Below, piece by piece: positions 54,865 to 64,000 of a stretch of DNA of 64,000 nt (the first letter of the stretch is position 1; every line of letters starts with the position of its first letter). The DNA comes from Xanthostigma xanthostigma (lineage: Eukaryota > Arthropoda > Insecta > Raphidioptera > Raphidiidae). The notes under the pieces were generated by a model. The model was not told where the DNA came from and made no database searches. It saw only the letters and a program-made list of their open reading frames with translations. The position numbers were made by a program, and so were the translations under genes. Where the stretch lies: NCBI GenBank assembly GCA_963575645.1, contig OY754470.1, positions 5,774,501-5,838,500 on the forward strand, in the 5' to 3' direction.

Positions 54865-55047
54865 TTATATTTTTAATAGCCTTGCTAGACAAAACACTAT
54901 CGTAACGAAACAAGTGACTCCTGCTGAATATCTTCCTGCTGAACTTTGGGTATTGTATAATATTTGACGATCGTTGAGCGGCTGAACTGGCCGGAAATTG
55001 TTGATCAGCATACCTTCCCAGTTGTGAAGTTTTCGAAATTCCATTAA
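54865..55047 (-). CDS. Alpha-carbonic anhydrase, terminal exon (exon 5 of those seen)
   Basis: Last exon of a secreted or membrane zinc enzyme that interconverts CO2 and bicarbonate. The acceptor CAG precedes 55047. Reading in phase 0 it gives LMEFRKLHNWEGMLINNFRP and VQPLNDRQILYNTQ, matching the conserved family end (Q-L..FR.L.......L.NNFRP.QPLN.R). After that come small residues (SSAGRYSAG) and a hydrophobic tail VTCFVTIVFCLARLLKI before the stop at 54865-54867. Small residues plus a hydrophobic terminus are the pattern of a GPI-anchor signal, as in several insect membrane-bound family members. The anchor is inferred; the domain end is clear. Confidence 0.93.
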   Translation of the reverse strand, partial: LMEFRKLHNWEGMLINNFRPVQPLNDRQILYNTQSSAGRYSAGVTCFVTIVFCLARLLKI

Positions 55048-55182
55048 CTGTGAAAAATATTTAATTTTATTTGTAGATACAATACATTTTATAAATTCTA
55101 GATTTTCAAAATAAAACTTGCAATTAGTAAATATTCAAGCAAAACTGTTTCATCCAAGTGTATAGGCTTTCACGGCCGGTGT

Positions 55183-55816
55183 TGATCCAAATCTTCTTGG
55201 TTTCCGGGCTTGTATGCCGTGCTCCATTAGTATTTCTACCTGACGTTTCGTCTACAACTGCGGTAGACATTATCAAAGGCGATGTGGTAGCGGGCGAAGT
55301 GTCCTTCTAGGCTGCTCACAGGTAAGTGTGTCGACAAGTGCGGTACTTCCTTCTTTTATGGTCAGTGTGTTCGTGTTCTCTGCTCGGTCGTGGGACATAT
55401 TGAAAAATCCGCAATAGCCGAGCACACGTTGACTCTAGACAACCATAAGATCCTTTTTGAAGAAACCAAAGTTAGAACATCGAGTTACTACCCGCGCATA
55501 TACAGAGACGCCATAGACATACACAAACACACCGGAAAAATGAAGGTTTGAATCTAAGCAAAACCTGGACACCAACACTCTGCAATACCAACCCACTGAA
55601 TGGAACGACAAATCACAGAAGAGCATACTACGACCGAGCAGAGAACACGAGCACGCTGACCATAATAGAAGGAAATACCGCACTTACCTGTGAGCAGCCT
55701 AAAAGAACATTTCTCCCGCTACAACATCGCTTTTGATAATGTCTACCGCAGTTGTAGACGAAACGTCAGGAAGAAATGCCAATGGACCACGGCATACAAG
55801 ACCGGAAACCAAGATG
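55183..55816 (+). mobile_element. Penelope-like element 3' fragment with inverted ends (family P4)
   Basis: The outer ~190 bp on each side are inverted copies (left 55183-55395, right about 55620-55816), sharing GACGAAACGTCAGG, TCGTGTTCTCTGCTCGG/CCGAGCAGAGAACACGA and GTGAGCAGCCT. Between them is the end of a Penelope-type reading frame. The right arm holds TTGATAAT, stem GTCTAC, loop, stem GTAGAC and GAAACG (55733-55763). Coding remnant, arms and hairpin together support a Penelope-like origin. Confidence 0.75.
55396..55600 (+). pseudogene. Penelope-like GIY-YIG endonuclease C-terminal remnant
   Basis: Plus-strand reading gives HIEKSAIAEHTLTLDNHKIL, then FEETKVRTSSYYPRIYRDAI and DIHKHTGK. 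The next conserved piece, EGLNLSKTWTP, is in another frame. The order SA(I/V)AEH..., F..T.......Y..R..REA(I/Y)EI.KH..., LSK.W is familiar as the end of Penelope-type polymerase-endonuclease proteins. At least one frameshift (between about 55540 and 55552) breaks the frame. Short and certainly inactive. Confidence 0.7.
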
Positions 55817-55859
55817 GATCTAGACTTCTCTCTCTCTCGTTCTTATAATGATTTAATAC

Positions 55860-56087
55860 CTGGCTGTGTGATAATTTAATTCTGTTCCTGAATTCGATCC
55901 ACTGCACGACCTCAGAACAAGGAGGTGTCGTAAGTGAACCTTCATAAGTGAAATAAGTATCGGTGTCTTCGCCGAAATGAGCACCCAGGCTGAAACCTTC
56001 TTCGATTTTGGCAGTCGTACCGGGTTTGTCGATGAACTTTAAAGTTTCAGATATTTCTTCGTAATTTGTATTGTTGTCATCCGATAC
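55860..56087 (-). CDS. Alpha-carbonic anhydrase, exon 4 of those seen
   Basis: 228 bp, exactly 76 codons, phase 0 at both ends (acceptor TTATAG before 56087, donor GTATTA after 55860). It encodes VSDDNNTNYEEISETLKFID, then an AKIEEGFSLGAHFGEDTDTY segment and FTYEGSLTTPPCSE, then VVQWIEFRNRIKLSHSQ. GSLTTPPCSE contains the Thr199/Thr200 region that hydrogen-bonds the zinc-bound hydroxide in characterised enzymes. No deviation from an active site is seen here. Confidence 0.96.
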
Positions 56088-56624
56088 CTATAACATATTT
56101 CATTGTTTACATTTCTTTTTCTAAATTTTATATCCTTAATTTTAAAAAAAGTTTCGCATTCCAAAGTTAAGCGTCAAATCTGTAGTTCCCTCTAGTAGAA
56201 AAATTATTCTAAAAGTTTTTTGAAAAGAATCACTTGGTATCATCTATATATAAAAAATCTCGTGTCACAGTGTTTGTTATCGAACTCTTCCGAAACGGCT
56301 TGACCGATTTTTTATTTTATTTTTTTTATTTATATACCTGTTGTAAGTTTTAACACACAACATAAAATCTAAACTTAAATGTCGTGGTTTTAGATTTAGG
56401 AAAGTTCGCCAATTAGTAAGATATCAGAACATGGAAAAATTCAGGCCAGAAAGTGATAATAACGTAACACGAACAGCGTCGCGCCAATTGCGTGGTTTTA
56501 CTCCCAACGCGCCATTAGATTTTTCACATAAAAAACGTTGAAAATATTGATTTTTGGGTTTTTGTGATTTTAGTAGGTATCCTAAAATATTTATTGAAAT
56601 TAGTTTTGAAATGAGATTACCTAC
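56088..56624. other. Carbonic anhydrase intron with retroelement fragments
   Basis: 537-bp intron (donor GTAGGT, acceptor TTATAG). It contains CTCGTGTCACAGTGTTTGTT and ACTCTTCCGAAACGGC (RTE-like wording) and a TTGTAAGTTTTAACACACAA segment that recurs near 23635. Confidence 0.7.
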
Positions 56625-56730
56625 CTCAAACAGGAACGATAGTACGGTTAGTCCATCGTGGTGAACTAAAGCATTCGATGCATCTCCGTAGGGTTTGTTG
56701 TAAAAAACGGTGTGCATTTCCAGAGGATAG
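56625..56730 (-). CDS. Alpha-carbonic anhydrase, exon 3 of those seen
   Basis: 106 bp. The first base completes the Ser codon begun in the previous exon (AG|C), then YPLEMHTVFYNKPYGDASNA and LVHHDGLTVLSFLFE. EMH supplies the third zinc-ligand histidine (His119 in the human CA II numbering). The acceptor is CTGTAACTTAG before 56730 and the donor GTAGGTAAT after 56625. Using the alternative GT four bases downstream would bring an immediate stop, which settles the donor. Confidence 0.95.
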
Positions 56731-58350
56731 CTAAGTTACAGAAAAAAATCTTATTTATAAATGAAAATAGTAAAAATTATTATTAATGTTTCAGTTTACG
56801 TACAGTAAAATTATTGAATGAAGGTGATTTTATCAGTATTGATAGTGACGGTACATAAAACTAAAACAATGTTACCTTTAAAAATAAAATTTGGCAGTTC
56901 CTAACAATAGACAGATAAATAAAACTTCATTTTTCAAAGTTTATTCAAAATTCAAAATATAATATAAAATAAAACAAATGAGCAGTGAAATATGAACAAT
57001 TTTTAATGAGTTTGCAATTATTCTACGAGTCGTTCAATGTTTCATAGATTTTATTAAAATTTTGTTCAAATTAGCGTATATTTTCGCTCGGTATAATAAA
57101 AATTATATGACTCAAAATTCTGACTCATTAAGCGTTAAAGAGTTAAATAAGTATGATATCCGCAACATAGAGATTACTCAGTAGGTACTCTCAAACATAA
57201 AACAGCCTTCATTGAGAAACTAGTGTCTTTATAGGACTCAAAATGTTTCATTCTTTACCGCAAGAAATAAAATGTCTCAAAGACAATCAATTTAAGAAAG
57301 TTAAAATATCTTAGATATATTCTGATTTTTTTTCTAATTGTTTTGACGATTGTACCAATACTTGGCTTTACAAATAAAGAACTATTCTATTCTATTCAGA
57401 TACACTATTCGTTAAAATTCTGACCCCCTCCCTGCCCTGTTGTTTCCAAGAGTTTGGAAACTATTTTTTTATTACTCATGCGGGAAAAGTGGTATCTTTA
57501 CGCATTCTGTTACGGTTGAAAAGTAGCTATTTTCATTTACGTGCGGAAACTTTATTTGTCGCACTGAAATTATTGTTTGCCGAACGCAAATTCAGAGAAA
57601 AAAACAAAATAATAACGGTGTTAATGTCAACGAAACAAACTGTCATTTGAAGCAGATTTGAGGTTAAAATTTTCGATTATGGACTTTTATTCTTGAAAAT
57701 TTTAACTGAATTATCAACTTTTTAATGATTTAATTTTAATTTTTATTACTTCTAATTTCTTTTTTAATTCGTAATAAAATTTTAATTTAATTTAATTCGT
57801 AATAAAAAATAGTATGTGCAACTCGTGCGGCATTGTCCCACTAGTTGCACAATATACTATTTTCTTCTTTTTTTATTCGAGCGTGTTATGTAATATAAAT
57901 TAGATTCTGGTTTTATTCCACTAACCGTAATTAAATGCACATGTAGTTGTTCTAACTTTTATTTTGATTGATTTTTTTTTTAATTACAGTTGGGAGTTAC
58001 ATGCAGTCATTGTTACGTCAATAAAGTTCATTTCAAATAATAATAGTCGTTTCATTATGACAAAGCAAATTCCCCGTTTTTTACTGGTCAATTTTTGATG
58101 TTATCTGATGTGGAACGAGATGGTTTTTTTAATAAATTCAAACTTTGTATGTTATCGGATAATCGGAGGTAGGTCGCAGTGCGAAACCGTGTATTTGCTA
58201 TTATAGGCAGTGTGGCTCTATTATATAAACCTAATTTTGTTTTTGGAAAAAATAAAAAAATTTACCCCTTAATACACCGCTTAAAACAATATTTTTTCAA
58301 AATTTCAATAATATTACCAATTCAACGTAATATGTAGGTACTAAATTATA

Positions 58351-58829
58351 GGGTGAGGCAAAAGTCCAGGAACGGTTGAATATCTCGCATACTACGCATC
58401 ATATAAAAAAAAAATACGTGTCAAATATTTTTCGCTAAACTATTTTTTGATACCACACATGACTCCCCACCCCCCAACCAGTTTGTGGAGGGAGGGGAAA
58501 CTTCGAAATTGTGAATGGAATGTCATCCATTATTGCGAAATTGGATTGATTTTTTAAGTTTTTCGCGATTACCGCGACATCGGTTGCGAATAGAAAAAAA
58601 CGATCGAAGTAAAATTGATGTAATTTTTCCCGTAGAATCCGAATCTGCAATAAAAAATAGGGGTTCCTATTTAAAATTTTAAAGTTGCCCCTCCCCCCAC
58701 CAACTGGGTGGGGGTGGGGAGTCATGTGTGGTATCAAAAAATAGTTTTGCGAAAAATATTTGACACGTTTTTTTTTTTTTTTGATATGATGCGTAGTATG
58801 CGAGATATTCCGGGACTTTTGCCTCACCC
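58351..58829. mobile_element. MITE with 150-bp inverted arms and G/C-run subterminals
   Basis: Starts GGGTGAGGCAAAAGTCC and ends GGGACTTTTGCCTCACCC. The arms share ATGACTCCCCACCCCC/GGGGGTGGGGAGTCATG and TTTTTTGATACCACACATGA. Overlapping frames on both strands simply mirror the arms. Confidence 0.8.
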
Positions 58830-58874
58830 GTTATATTCTTCAGTAAGTAAATCCATATCAGTAAATTTGTGTTT

Positions 58875-59125
58875 TCATATTTGTAAGTCATGTCCTGTCG
58901 GGCCGATTTGATTAAAATTTTATCAGCAGTTTTTAATAATTACTAATAGGTTACATTTCAAATTTGAAAGGATTCTGAGACTTTTTCGGTATTTTTGGGC
59001 CCAAAACATTTTTCAACCCCTAAATACTGCCCTTAAAATGGCTCGATTGTGCCCATTTTAAATAAGCTTCGCGCAGTGGTGGATTCCAACATGTGGACTA
59101 AATTTAGTTTAAATCGATTAAATCT
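58875..59125 (-). repeat. Dispersed repeat J, copy 2
   Basis: Inverted counterpart of 8928-9185, longer on the right side. Confidence 0.6.
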
Positions 59126-59579
59126 GTCAAGAGTTATCGTGCTAACACATTTGTATCCAAGCAACGAAATTGATGATTTTGAAAAAAAATGTATTTTTTA
59201 ACATTTTAAACATAATATAATGGTAACCGATTTTATAAACGTGCTTTGTTTGAACTTCAGATAACTTTTTGTTGCGAAAAATTTGTTTTAATTGACACAC
59301 TTCATGCGCTTTTGGCAATGAATTTTATATTTAGGTGTCAATATATAATATGTTCTAATAAATTAACTCAAGTGTTTAAAATTGAAAGTCATATTTTACA
59401 TAATAAAAAAGTAATTTTAGTACGAAATATTTTTTTGTCTAGTGGACGTGGTCACGTAGTAAGACGTGTACACTTATAGCATAACAAAAAATTAAAACTA
59501 CACTAGTTTAAGGAATTAAACACCTACAGTGTGATACAGACAATAGGCCTGCACTGTGTCTTAGATATACGAAACGTAA

Positions 59580-59705
59580 CTGTCTCGCCCGATCACACTT
59601 TTCGTAACGCTCCCGATCACACTTTTCGTAACGCTCTCGTCACGCATTCACCAGCTTACTCCCCAAGTAAAGCGTGCGTAAAGAAGTTTTACTTCAAAAA
59701 TTTAT
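59580..59705 (+). repeat. Dispersed repeat B, fragment
   Basis: Contains two adjacent CGATCACACTTTTCGTAACG copies, then CGTCACGCATTCACCAGCTT and GCGTGCGTAAAGAAGTTTTA, matching 1605-1690 of repeat B. Confidence 0.7.
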
Positions 59706-60404
59706 TTTTTCAAAATTCTAGACCAGAATACGCCCTTTATATAATCAACGAAAATTATAGCATGTTAGCAGCTGTTACAAAGTTTCTTAAGTATATAATA
59801 TATGGCTTTGCTGAAAATTTCCACAAATCGAAATTATTATTTTAATAATTGATATTTTAAGTACCTAACATAGATACAATTATTGTAATTGTCATTCTTA
59901 TGCAAATTTAATGTTTTCCTTGACAAATGTCAGAACATTTTCTATAGGGTTTCAAATGTGAATATATAGTAGTTGATAATTTACGTGTCCTTGACAAAAA
60001 TAATAGACAGTCCTGTGTGACAACGAACAGATGATACATTCGTGCGTTATTCAGGGATTAACTGATTGTCGTCAACCTATTCAAAACGCCATGAAAAGAT
60101 CAACTGACACTTTCAACAATGAATTGTGCAGACGATACGACATCTGCTGACAGAATTTTAAACCATGAACGCATTGTATTTTACATGCTGTTAGTATTAC
60201 TGTTATGAAAAATGTATATTAATTAACTATATGAATGTGCGATGAGTGAACACAACAAAGCGTATCGAAAATATATCTGCGTCTCTTTCTTCGATGTAAT
60301 TCCCTGATTTCTCCGATAATAGGATTAGTTGATGTAATTGCATTCAATTTGAATAAAGTATCACTGTTTCAAAAACTTTGTTTTTTTCTAAGACGTTAAC
60401 ATGG

Positions 60405-60494
60405 GCGTACCCAGCTTTTGGCCCAGGAGGGGGCACATTAGAAATTTCTTAAGCCAGGTCCCCCGTGCTTGTTTTGCTCTCCTGGATACGCCAG
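60405..60494 (+). mobile_element. Degenerate hAT-like MITE
   Basis: Ends CATGGGCGTACCCAG and CTGGATACGCCAGTG with GGGGGC/GTCCCCC inside, the layout of insect hAT MITEs. No target duplication could be confirmed. The sequence right of it (60495-60595) repeats 50490-50590. Confidence 0.5.
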
Positions 60495-61069
60495 TGCTTA
60501 CGGCGTAAAAAAAGACAGAAGTATATGTTTGCACCCTAATAGTTCGATTGCGATTTTATTCCTATGCTCAGTATAGAATAAAAGTATATGGAAAAATTGT
60601 GCGAACTGGAGGACGAAACAGCCAGCCGTTTACTGTTCGAATGCGAGGCTCTCGCCTACAGAAGAACAGCCATCTTTGGATACATTGATGAGAGCGGAGT
60701 AATTCCTCAGGACAATCTAGTCACCGATTTTTGGAGTTCATGAGGAGATCCAAACTATGGGAGGACTAGATCCAGGACAAGGAGGAGCACAAAAATTATT
60801 TTAGGATAACGTGCATAACGGACTATTACCTAAGTCATAACTCTTAAATTATTCATTCATTCATTAATGAAAAATGGTGGATTCGACAAACCTACATTTG
60901 GTCTAAACTCCTTCCATATGTCAAATCCCAATTAATTTTTGAAGTTGGTTGGAGATTTTGGAAAATCAGAATTGTTTTTGGTGTAAGCTAGAGCATTTTT
61001 TATGCACACACTTTAAAATATAGAGCTACGCGACTGAATAAGCTATAGTGAGCAGTCACCTTAACTTAC

Positions 61070-61208
61070 CTAACGTTGTCAATAAGATTTTCGCTGCCAA
61101 TAGTGTCATTTTCACCCCAGTGAAAATGCAATTGAGCAAATACGTATTCTGATTTCAATGGGCCGCCGGATACGATTGGTGGATTATCAGTTTTTAGCTC
61201 AACCATTA
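61070..61208 (-). CDS. Alpha-carbonic anhydrase, exon 2 of those seen
   Basis: 139 bp. It starts after TTTTCTTTCAG with TA (completing a Val codon) and gives VMVELKTDNPPIVSGGPLKS, then EYVFAQLHFHWGENDTIGSE and NLIDNV. HFHWG carries the first two zinc-ligand histidines (His94, His96) and GSE the conserved Glu106. The residue after it is Asn where His107 is typical, a mild deviation. The donor is GTAAGTTAAGG. Confidence 0.96.
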
Positions 61209-61760
61209 CTGAAAGAAAACGACAATTATTATTGTATAATGCCAAGTCATTGATCCTGAGATTTCTTTTACGTAACGTGTGTCCCATCCAATTTCCTACG
61301 TTCCAAGGCTCTCTTCGCTATGTCGTCATCTGTCTTCCGTAACGTGTGTCCTATCCAATTCCATTTACTACGTTTTATAGTTATACAGATTTGTTCAAGA
61401 CATTCATGTTTAGAAACGTGCATTGCTTGAACAAATATGTATATAACTATAAAACGTAGGTAATGGAATTGGATAGGACAAACGTTACGAATGACAGATG
61501 ACGACATAGCAAAGAGAGCCTTGGATTGGAACCCACAGGGATACCGAAAAAGAGGAAGACCAAAAATATCCTGCGGAGAAGAACTGTTCGTGAAGAAGTT
61601 ATGGAACAAGGAACTACCTGGCTTCAAGTCAAAAATATGGCAAAAGATAGGGCTGGATTCATAATTTTCGTAGAGACCCTATGCTCCATTTAGGAGTTAA
61701 AGGAATTTATTATTATATTATTATTATTATTGATCCTGAGACAAGTTTGTCAATACTGAC
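61209..61760. other. Carbonic anhydrase intron enlarged by a LINE insertion
   Basis: 552-bp intron. Removing the insertion 61261-61730 and one target duplication leaves about 70 bp, a typical minimal insect intron. Confidence 0.85.
61261..61730. mobile_element. LINE 3' fragment with inverted 5' part
   Basis: Flanked by a 10- to 12-bp direct repeat (AT)TGATCCTGAG (61249-61260 and 61729-61740). The right part (about 61430-61730) is on the plus strand: it encodes DDIAKRALDWNPQGYRKRGRP and ends in a (TTA)n tail, the typical end of a non-LTR polymerase (W.GH.LR...DDIAK.AL.W.P.G.RKRGRP). The left part (about 61261-61420) contains the same WNWIGHTLRKTDDDIAKRAL segment on the minus strand, giving a hairpin. 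Inverted 5' halves arise by twin priming during target-primed integration. Confidence 0.8.
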
Positions 61761-61925
61761 CTGTATGACCATTGTTGGTGATTTGAGCGTCTTGAACTGT
61801 TAGATCTAAATTTTTGAATTGCAGCGGCGGTAAATGAACTACTTCCACGTCTTTTTCGTGAATATTGATCGGACTTTGATATTTTCCAACACACGTTGAG
61901 TAGTGGTCGCCCCAATGTGATGGAC
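61761..61925 (-). CDS. Alpha-carbonic anhydrase, exon 1 of those seen
   Basis: 165 bp after acceptor TTATTTCTTTCAG; the incoming phase is 1 (one base of a Gly codon comes from the missing upstream exon). It encodes PSHWGDHYSTCVGKYQSPIN, then IHEKDVEVVHLPPLQFKNLD, then LTVQDAQITNNGHT. The motifs are family hallmarks: W..YP.C.G..QSPI.I near the mature N-terminus and NNGHTV before the zinc region. The Cys in YSTC probably forms the usual disulfide with the Cys in TTPPCSE of exon 4. Signal peptide and the first ~20 mature residues are missing and should lie upstream (above 61.9 kb, probably outside the window). Confidence 0.95.
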
Positions 61926-62008
61926 CTGAAAGAAATAAAAAAAAATATATAAATGACACTAAAAAGTACAGCTAAAATATCTAAAAAACCAGCCCTGTTA
62001 ATAGTATT

Positions 62009-62285
62009 ACTAGCGGCCCATCCCGGTTTCACCTGGGTGCAATAGATATAAGTTTGCAAAATGTGTTTCGTTTGCGGTCCGGCGTCTGAACTAATAGCTT
62101 TGAGCAAATTCTACCAAATTTGCTTCTGAACTAATGAGCAAATTCTACCAGATTTGCTTCTGAGCTAATAGCTTTGAGCGAATTATAACAGATGCCGCTA
62201 CTTGGTATTAAAACAGTTTTTTTTGTTTGCCTCTGGACTATTAGCTTTGAAGAAATTCTATCAGATGTCGTTACATGTTAGTAAC
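62009..62285 (+). mobile_element. RTE-like retroelement fragment (family R)
   Basis: Starts ACTAGCGGCCCATCCCGGTT, GGGTGCAATAGATATAA. It contains a small internal triplication of TGAACTAAT..GAGCAAATTCTACCA.ATTTGCTTC. Matches 10815-11045. Confidence 0.65.
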
Positions 62286-62915
62286 TTCACGAACAGGCTA
62301 TTTTGCTCCGTGCTATGCTGGTCGTGCAGATGTATGCTTGACAAGTGTGCGCGGTCTTTAAAACGTAGATACCATTTTTTATTTCTTACACAGAGGCAGG
62401 TGCTTGCGAAAAAAGCAGTCTTCGTTATTAAAATTAAATCATGCCGCGTTAAAATTTAAAAAAAAGTGCTTCCTGTTTTCTTTCAAATATTTTACATTTA
62501 AAGATTCATATTTTTAACCAATGTCACCTCGAATCGGGTTTAATTATAATTATTTTAGTAATAACACGGTATAATCGTTTTTGCTATTAATTTTTATGTT
62601 TATGTAACGACACATATGTATATTTAAATTTAGCATTTTATCACGAGCAATAAATAATGATTTCAATTGACAGTCATGAGGCAGACACGCGAATAACTGC
62701 AAGTCTTTATAAGGCATGATCCATCGAGCTCTTCATGCATAACAATTATTGCAGTAATAGTTTCTCTAAAACGAAACTGAATGCCTTCAGTTATGCATAC
62801 AATATGTTTTATGATGACTGATAAGTGATAAAACAATGGTTTTCACATCCATATTTCGTAAGGAAATGGAACAATCAAAGATGTAACCAATAGTGAATAA
62901 TGAAATAAATAAAAA
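62286..62915. other. Gene-free stretch upstream of the first visible exon
   Basis: Searched by eye on the minus strand for the missing carbonic anhydrase signal-peptide exon; none was convincing. Confidence 0.4.
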
Positions 62916-63690
62916 TTTGTTTTAATATACCACGTTTTTAAAACGAACTAAAAAGTATAAAAATCTTTGATTAACGTCTGATTAGAAATTCTTCAATAAC
63001 TGTCGCATGCGCCCCACGTTTTTCGTTTCAAATTCTATACAAGTTAAAAAAATGGTTTTATACTTTTTACAATAAATAAAATTATCGACCAATTTTTCAG
63101 ACAAATATATTAATAAAAAATAATATTTAATACATTGACGTTTCGGTCTGGATTTGGATTTTCTTTAGAAATATGTATTCTAAAAAAAATAAAAAAGAAT
63201 TAGTATCTACTTATTTTACAATAGAATTAAGATTGAATTTTTTAAATATTTTTTGAAAATTAAGAAAAATTAATAACAAACAATTTTTAAAAAAATTAAA
63301 TCTTAATTCTATTGTAAAATAAGTAGATACTAATTCTTTTTTATTTTTTTTAGATTACATATTTCTGAAGAGATCCAAATCCGGACCGAAACGTCAATGT
63401 ATTAATTATTATTTTTTGTTAATATATTTGTCTGAAAAATTGGTCGATAATTTTATTTATTGTAAAAAGTATAAAACCATTTTTTTAACTTGTATAGAAT
63501 TTGAAACGAAAAACGTGGGGCGCATGCGACAGTTATATAAGAAGTGTAGATAGTAGCTACTTATCAATGAAAAAATCTATTTATGAGATAGAACAAATAA
63601 TGCGCCCCACGTTTTTCGTTTCAACTTTTTTAGTTTTTTAGTTCGTTTTAAAAACATGGTGTATTAAGATTTTTTTAAATTTATTTTTAT
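62916..63690. mobile_element. Composite palindromic Penelope-like element, family P2
   Basis: An inner palindrome of 541 bp (62996-63536, centre near 63266) has nearly perfect arms. Outer arms continue less perfectly (ACCACGTTTTTAAAACGAAC at 62928; GTTCGTTTTAAAAACATGGT at 63643). The arms contain AATAAATAAAATTATCGACC as in 22118-22299. On the right arm CTGAAGA, stem GATCC, loop, stem GGACC and GAAACGTCAATG follow (63365-63400). This looks like head-to-head P2 copies. Confidence 0.75.
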
Positions 63691-63767
63691 TATTTTCTTC
63701 TTTTTAGTTCATAAAAACGTAGTAAAAACAAAAATATATCGTAAAAAAATAAAAGTATTATAAGGCT

Positions 63768-63843
63768 CATGAGGGGGTCGAATCCGCGACTTTCGCGTTG
63801 TAACCACGACGCTCTAACCAACTGAGTTACGACCGAAGATTTC
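63768..63843 (-). pseudogene. tRNA-like sequence (Val UAC-like anticodon loop)
   Basis: On the minus strand TCGTAACTCAGTTGGTTAGA (A-box/D arm) and stem TCGTG, loop GTTACAA, stem CGCGA are well formed. The T stem is mismatched (GCGGA versus CCCTC), and the 3' side does not pair with the 5' acceptor TCGGTCG. Hence it is a SINE head or pseudogene and not a functional tRNA. Confidence 0.55.
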
Positions 63844-64000
63844 AAGGTGTTGCACACCGGTAATAAGTAAAAATGAATTATATGTATTTATTCAAATTTC
63901 TTTACTTCTTTATTGTAGTATTTTCTCGTATTGTCATCTAATTCTGAGTTATGTTAAAAATTTCAAGTCTCTATCTCATCAGGAAGTTAGTTTAAAATCA
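63844..64000. other. Gene-free window edge
   Basis: Nothing recognised. Confidence 0.3.

Larger units (their letters stand above)
55048..55859. other. Carbonic anhydrase intron, mostly Penelope-like element
   Basis: 812-bp intron between donor GTATTA (55859 downwards) and acceptor TTTTTCACAG. About 630 bp of it is the P4 element 55183-55816. Confidence 0.85.
56731..61069. other. Large carbonic anhydrase intron
   Basis: 4339 bp between donor GTAAGT (at 61069) and acceptor CTTAG. It is filled by the MITE at 58351-58829, repeat J at 58875-59125, a repeat B fragment at 59580-59705, a degenerate hAT-like unit near 60405-60494 and otherwise AT-rich DNA. No further exon was found; phases join exon 2 directly to exon 3. 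Confidence 0.85.

Noticed and set aside
58435-58911. Frames of 67-130 codons on both strands
   Set aside because: They lie in the inverted arms of a MITE and mirror each other; no protein signal.
61268-61627. 119-codon minus-strand frame
   Set aside because: Part reads the inverted LINE piece (WNWIGHTLRKTDDDIAKRAL), the rest is the antisense of the plus-strand LINE part; not a gene.
61727-62107. 126-codon minus-strand frame around exon 1 of the carbonic anhydrase
   Set aside because: Runs through the acceptor and into a family R repeat in a different frame from the exon; the real coding part is 61761-61925.
63768-63843. Working tRNA-Val gene
   Set aside because: Anticodon arm is good but T stem and acceptor stem are broken; adjacent sequence suggests a SINE-like context.

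Overview
This is AT-rich, intron-containing animal DNA, almost certainly from an insect. The evidence is a split alpha-carbonic anhydrase gene of the insect membrane type, an errantivirus-like (Ty3/gypsy) LTR element with an F-like envelope gene, and dense insect-style short repeats: PIF/Harbinger, hAT, RTE-like, LINE and Penelope-like sequences and tRNA-derived SINEs. The order cannot be settled from the sequence. No bacterial genes, CRISPR arrays or intact RNA genes were seen.

The only host protein-coding gene I can defend is the alpha-carbonic anhydrase on the minus strand at 54.87-61.93 kb. Five exons with matching splice sites and phases (61761-61925, 61070-61208, 56625-56730, 55860-56087, 54865-55047) encode about 270 residues. 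They carry all three zinc-ligand histidines, the proton-relay threonine region and a C-terminal hydrophobic tail that looks like a GPI-anchor signal. The 5' exon with the signal peptide is not seen and probably lies beyond 64 kb. Two of its introns consist mostly of retroelement: a LINE fragment with inverted halves and a 12-bp target duplication, and a Penelope-like fragment with a broken endonuclease tail.

The centre (37.55-43.93 kb) is a complete-looking endogenous retrovirus-like element with identical 299-bp LTRs, a CGCG target duplication, a primer-binding site, gag, protease/RT/RNase H and env. The integrase domain is absent: the pol frame stops 73 residues after the end of RNase H and env starts there. 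The identical LTRs say it moved very recently, so integrase was probably supplied in trans or was lost just before or during the last transposition. The element sits inside two older nested elements.

The remainder (0-37 kb, 44-54 kb, 62-64 kb) is a dense, layered graveyard of small mobile elements. Many are palindromes or MITEs and several have clear target duplications. A recurring theme is short palindromic retroposons carrying a CTGA...stem-loop...CGAAA core that resembles a hammerhead ribozyme. Copies of three such families are flanked by duplications of variable length (7, 9, 14, 14 and 15 bp), which points to retroposition, probably as Penelope-like derivatives, and not to cut-and-paste transposition.
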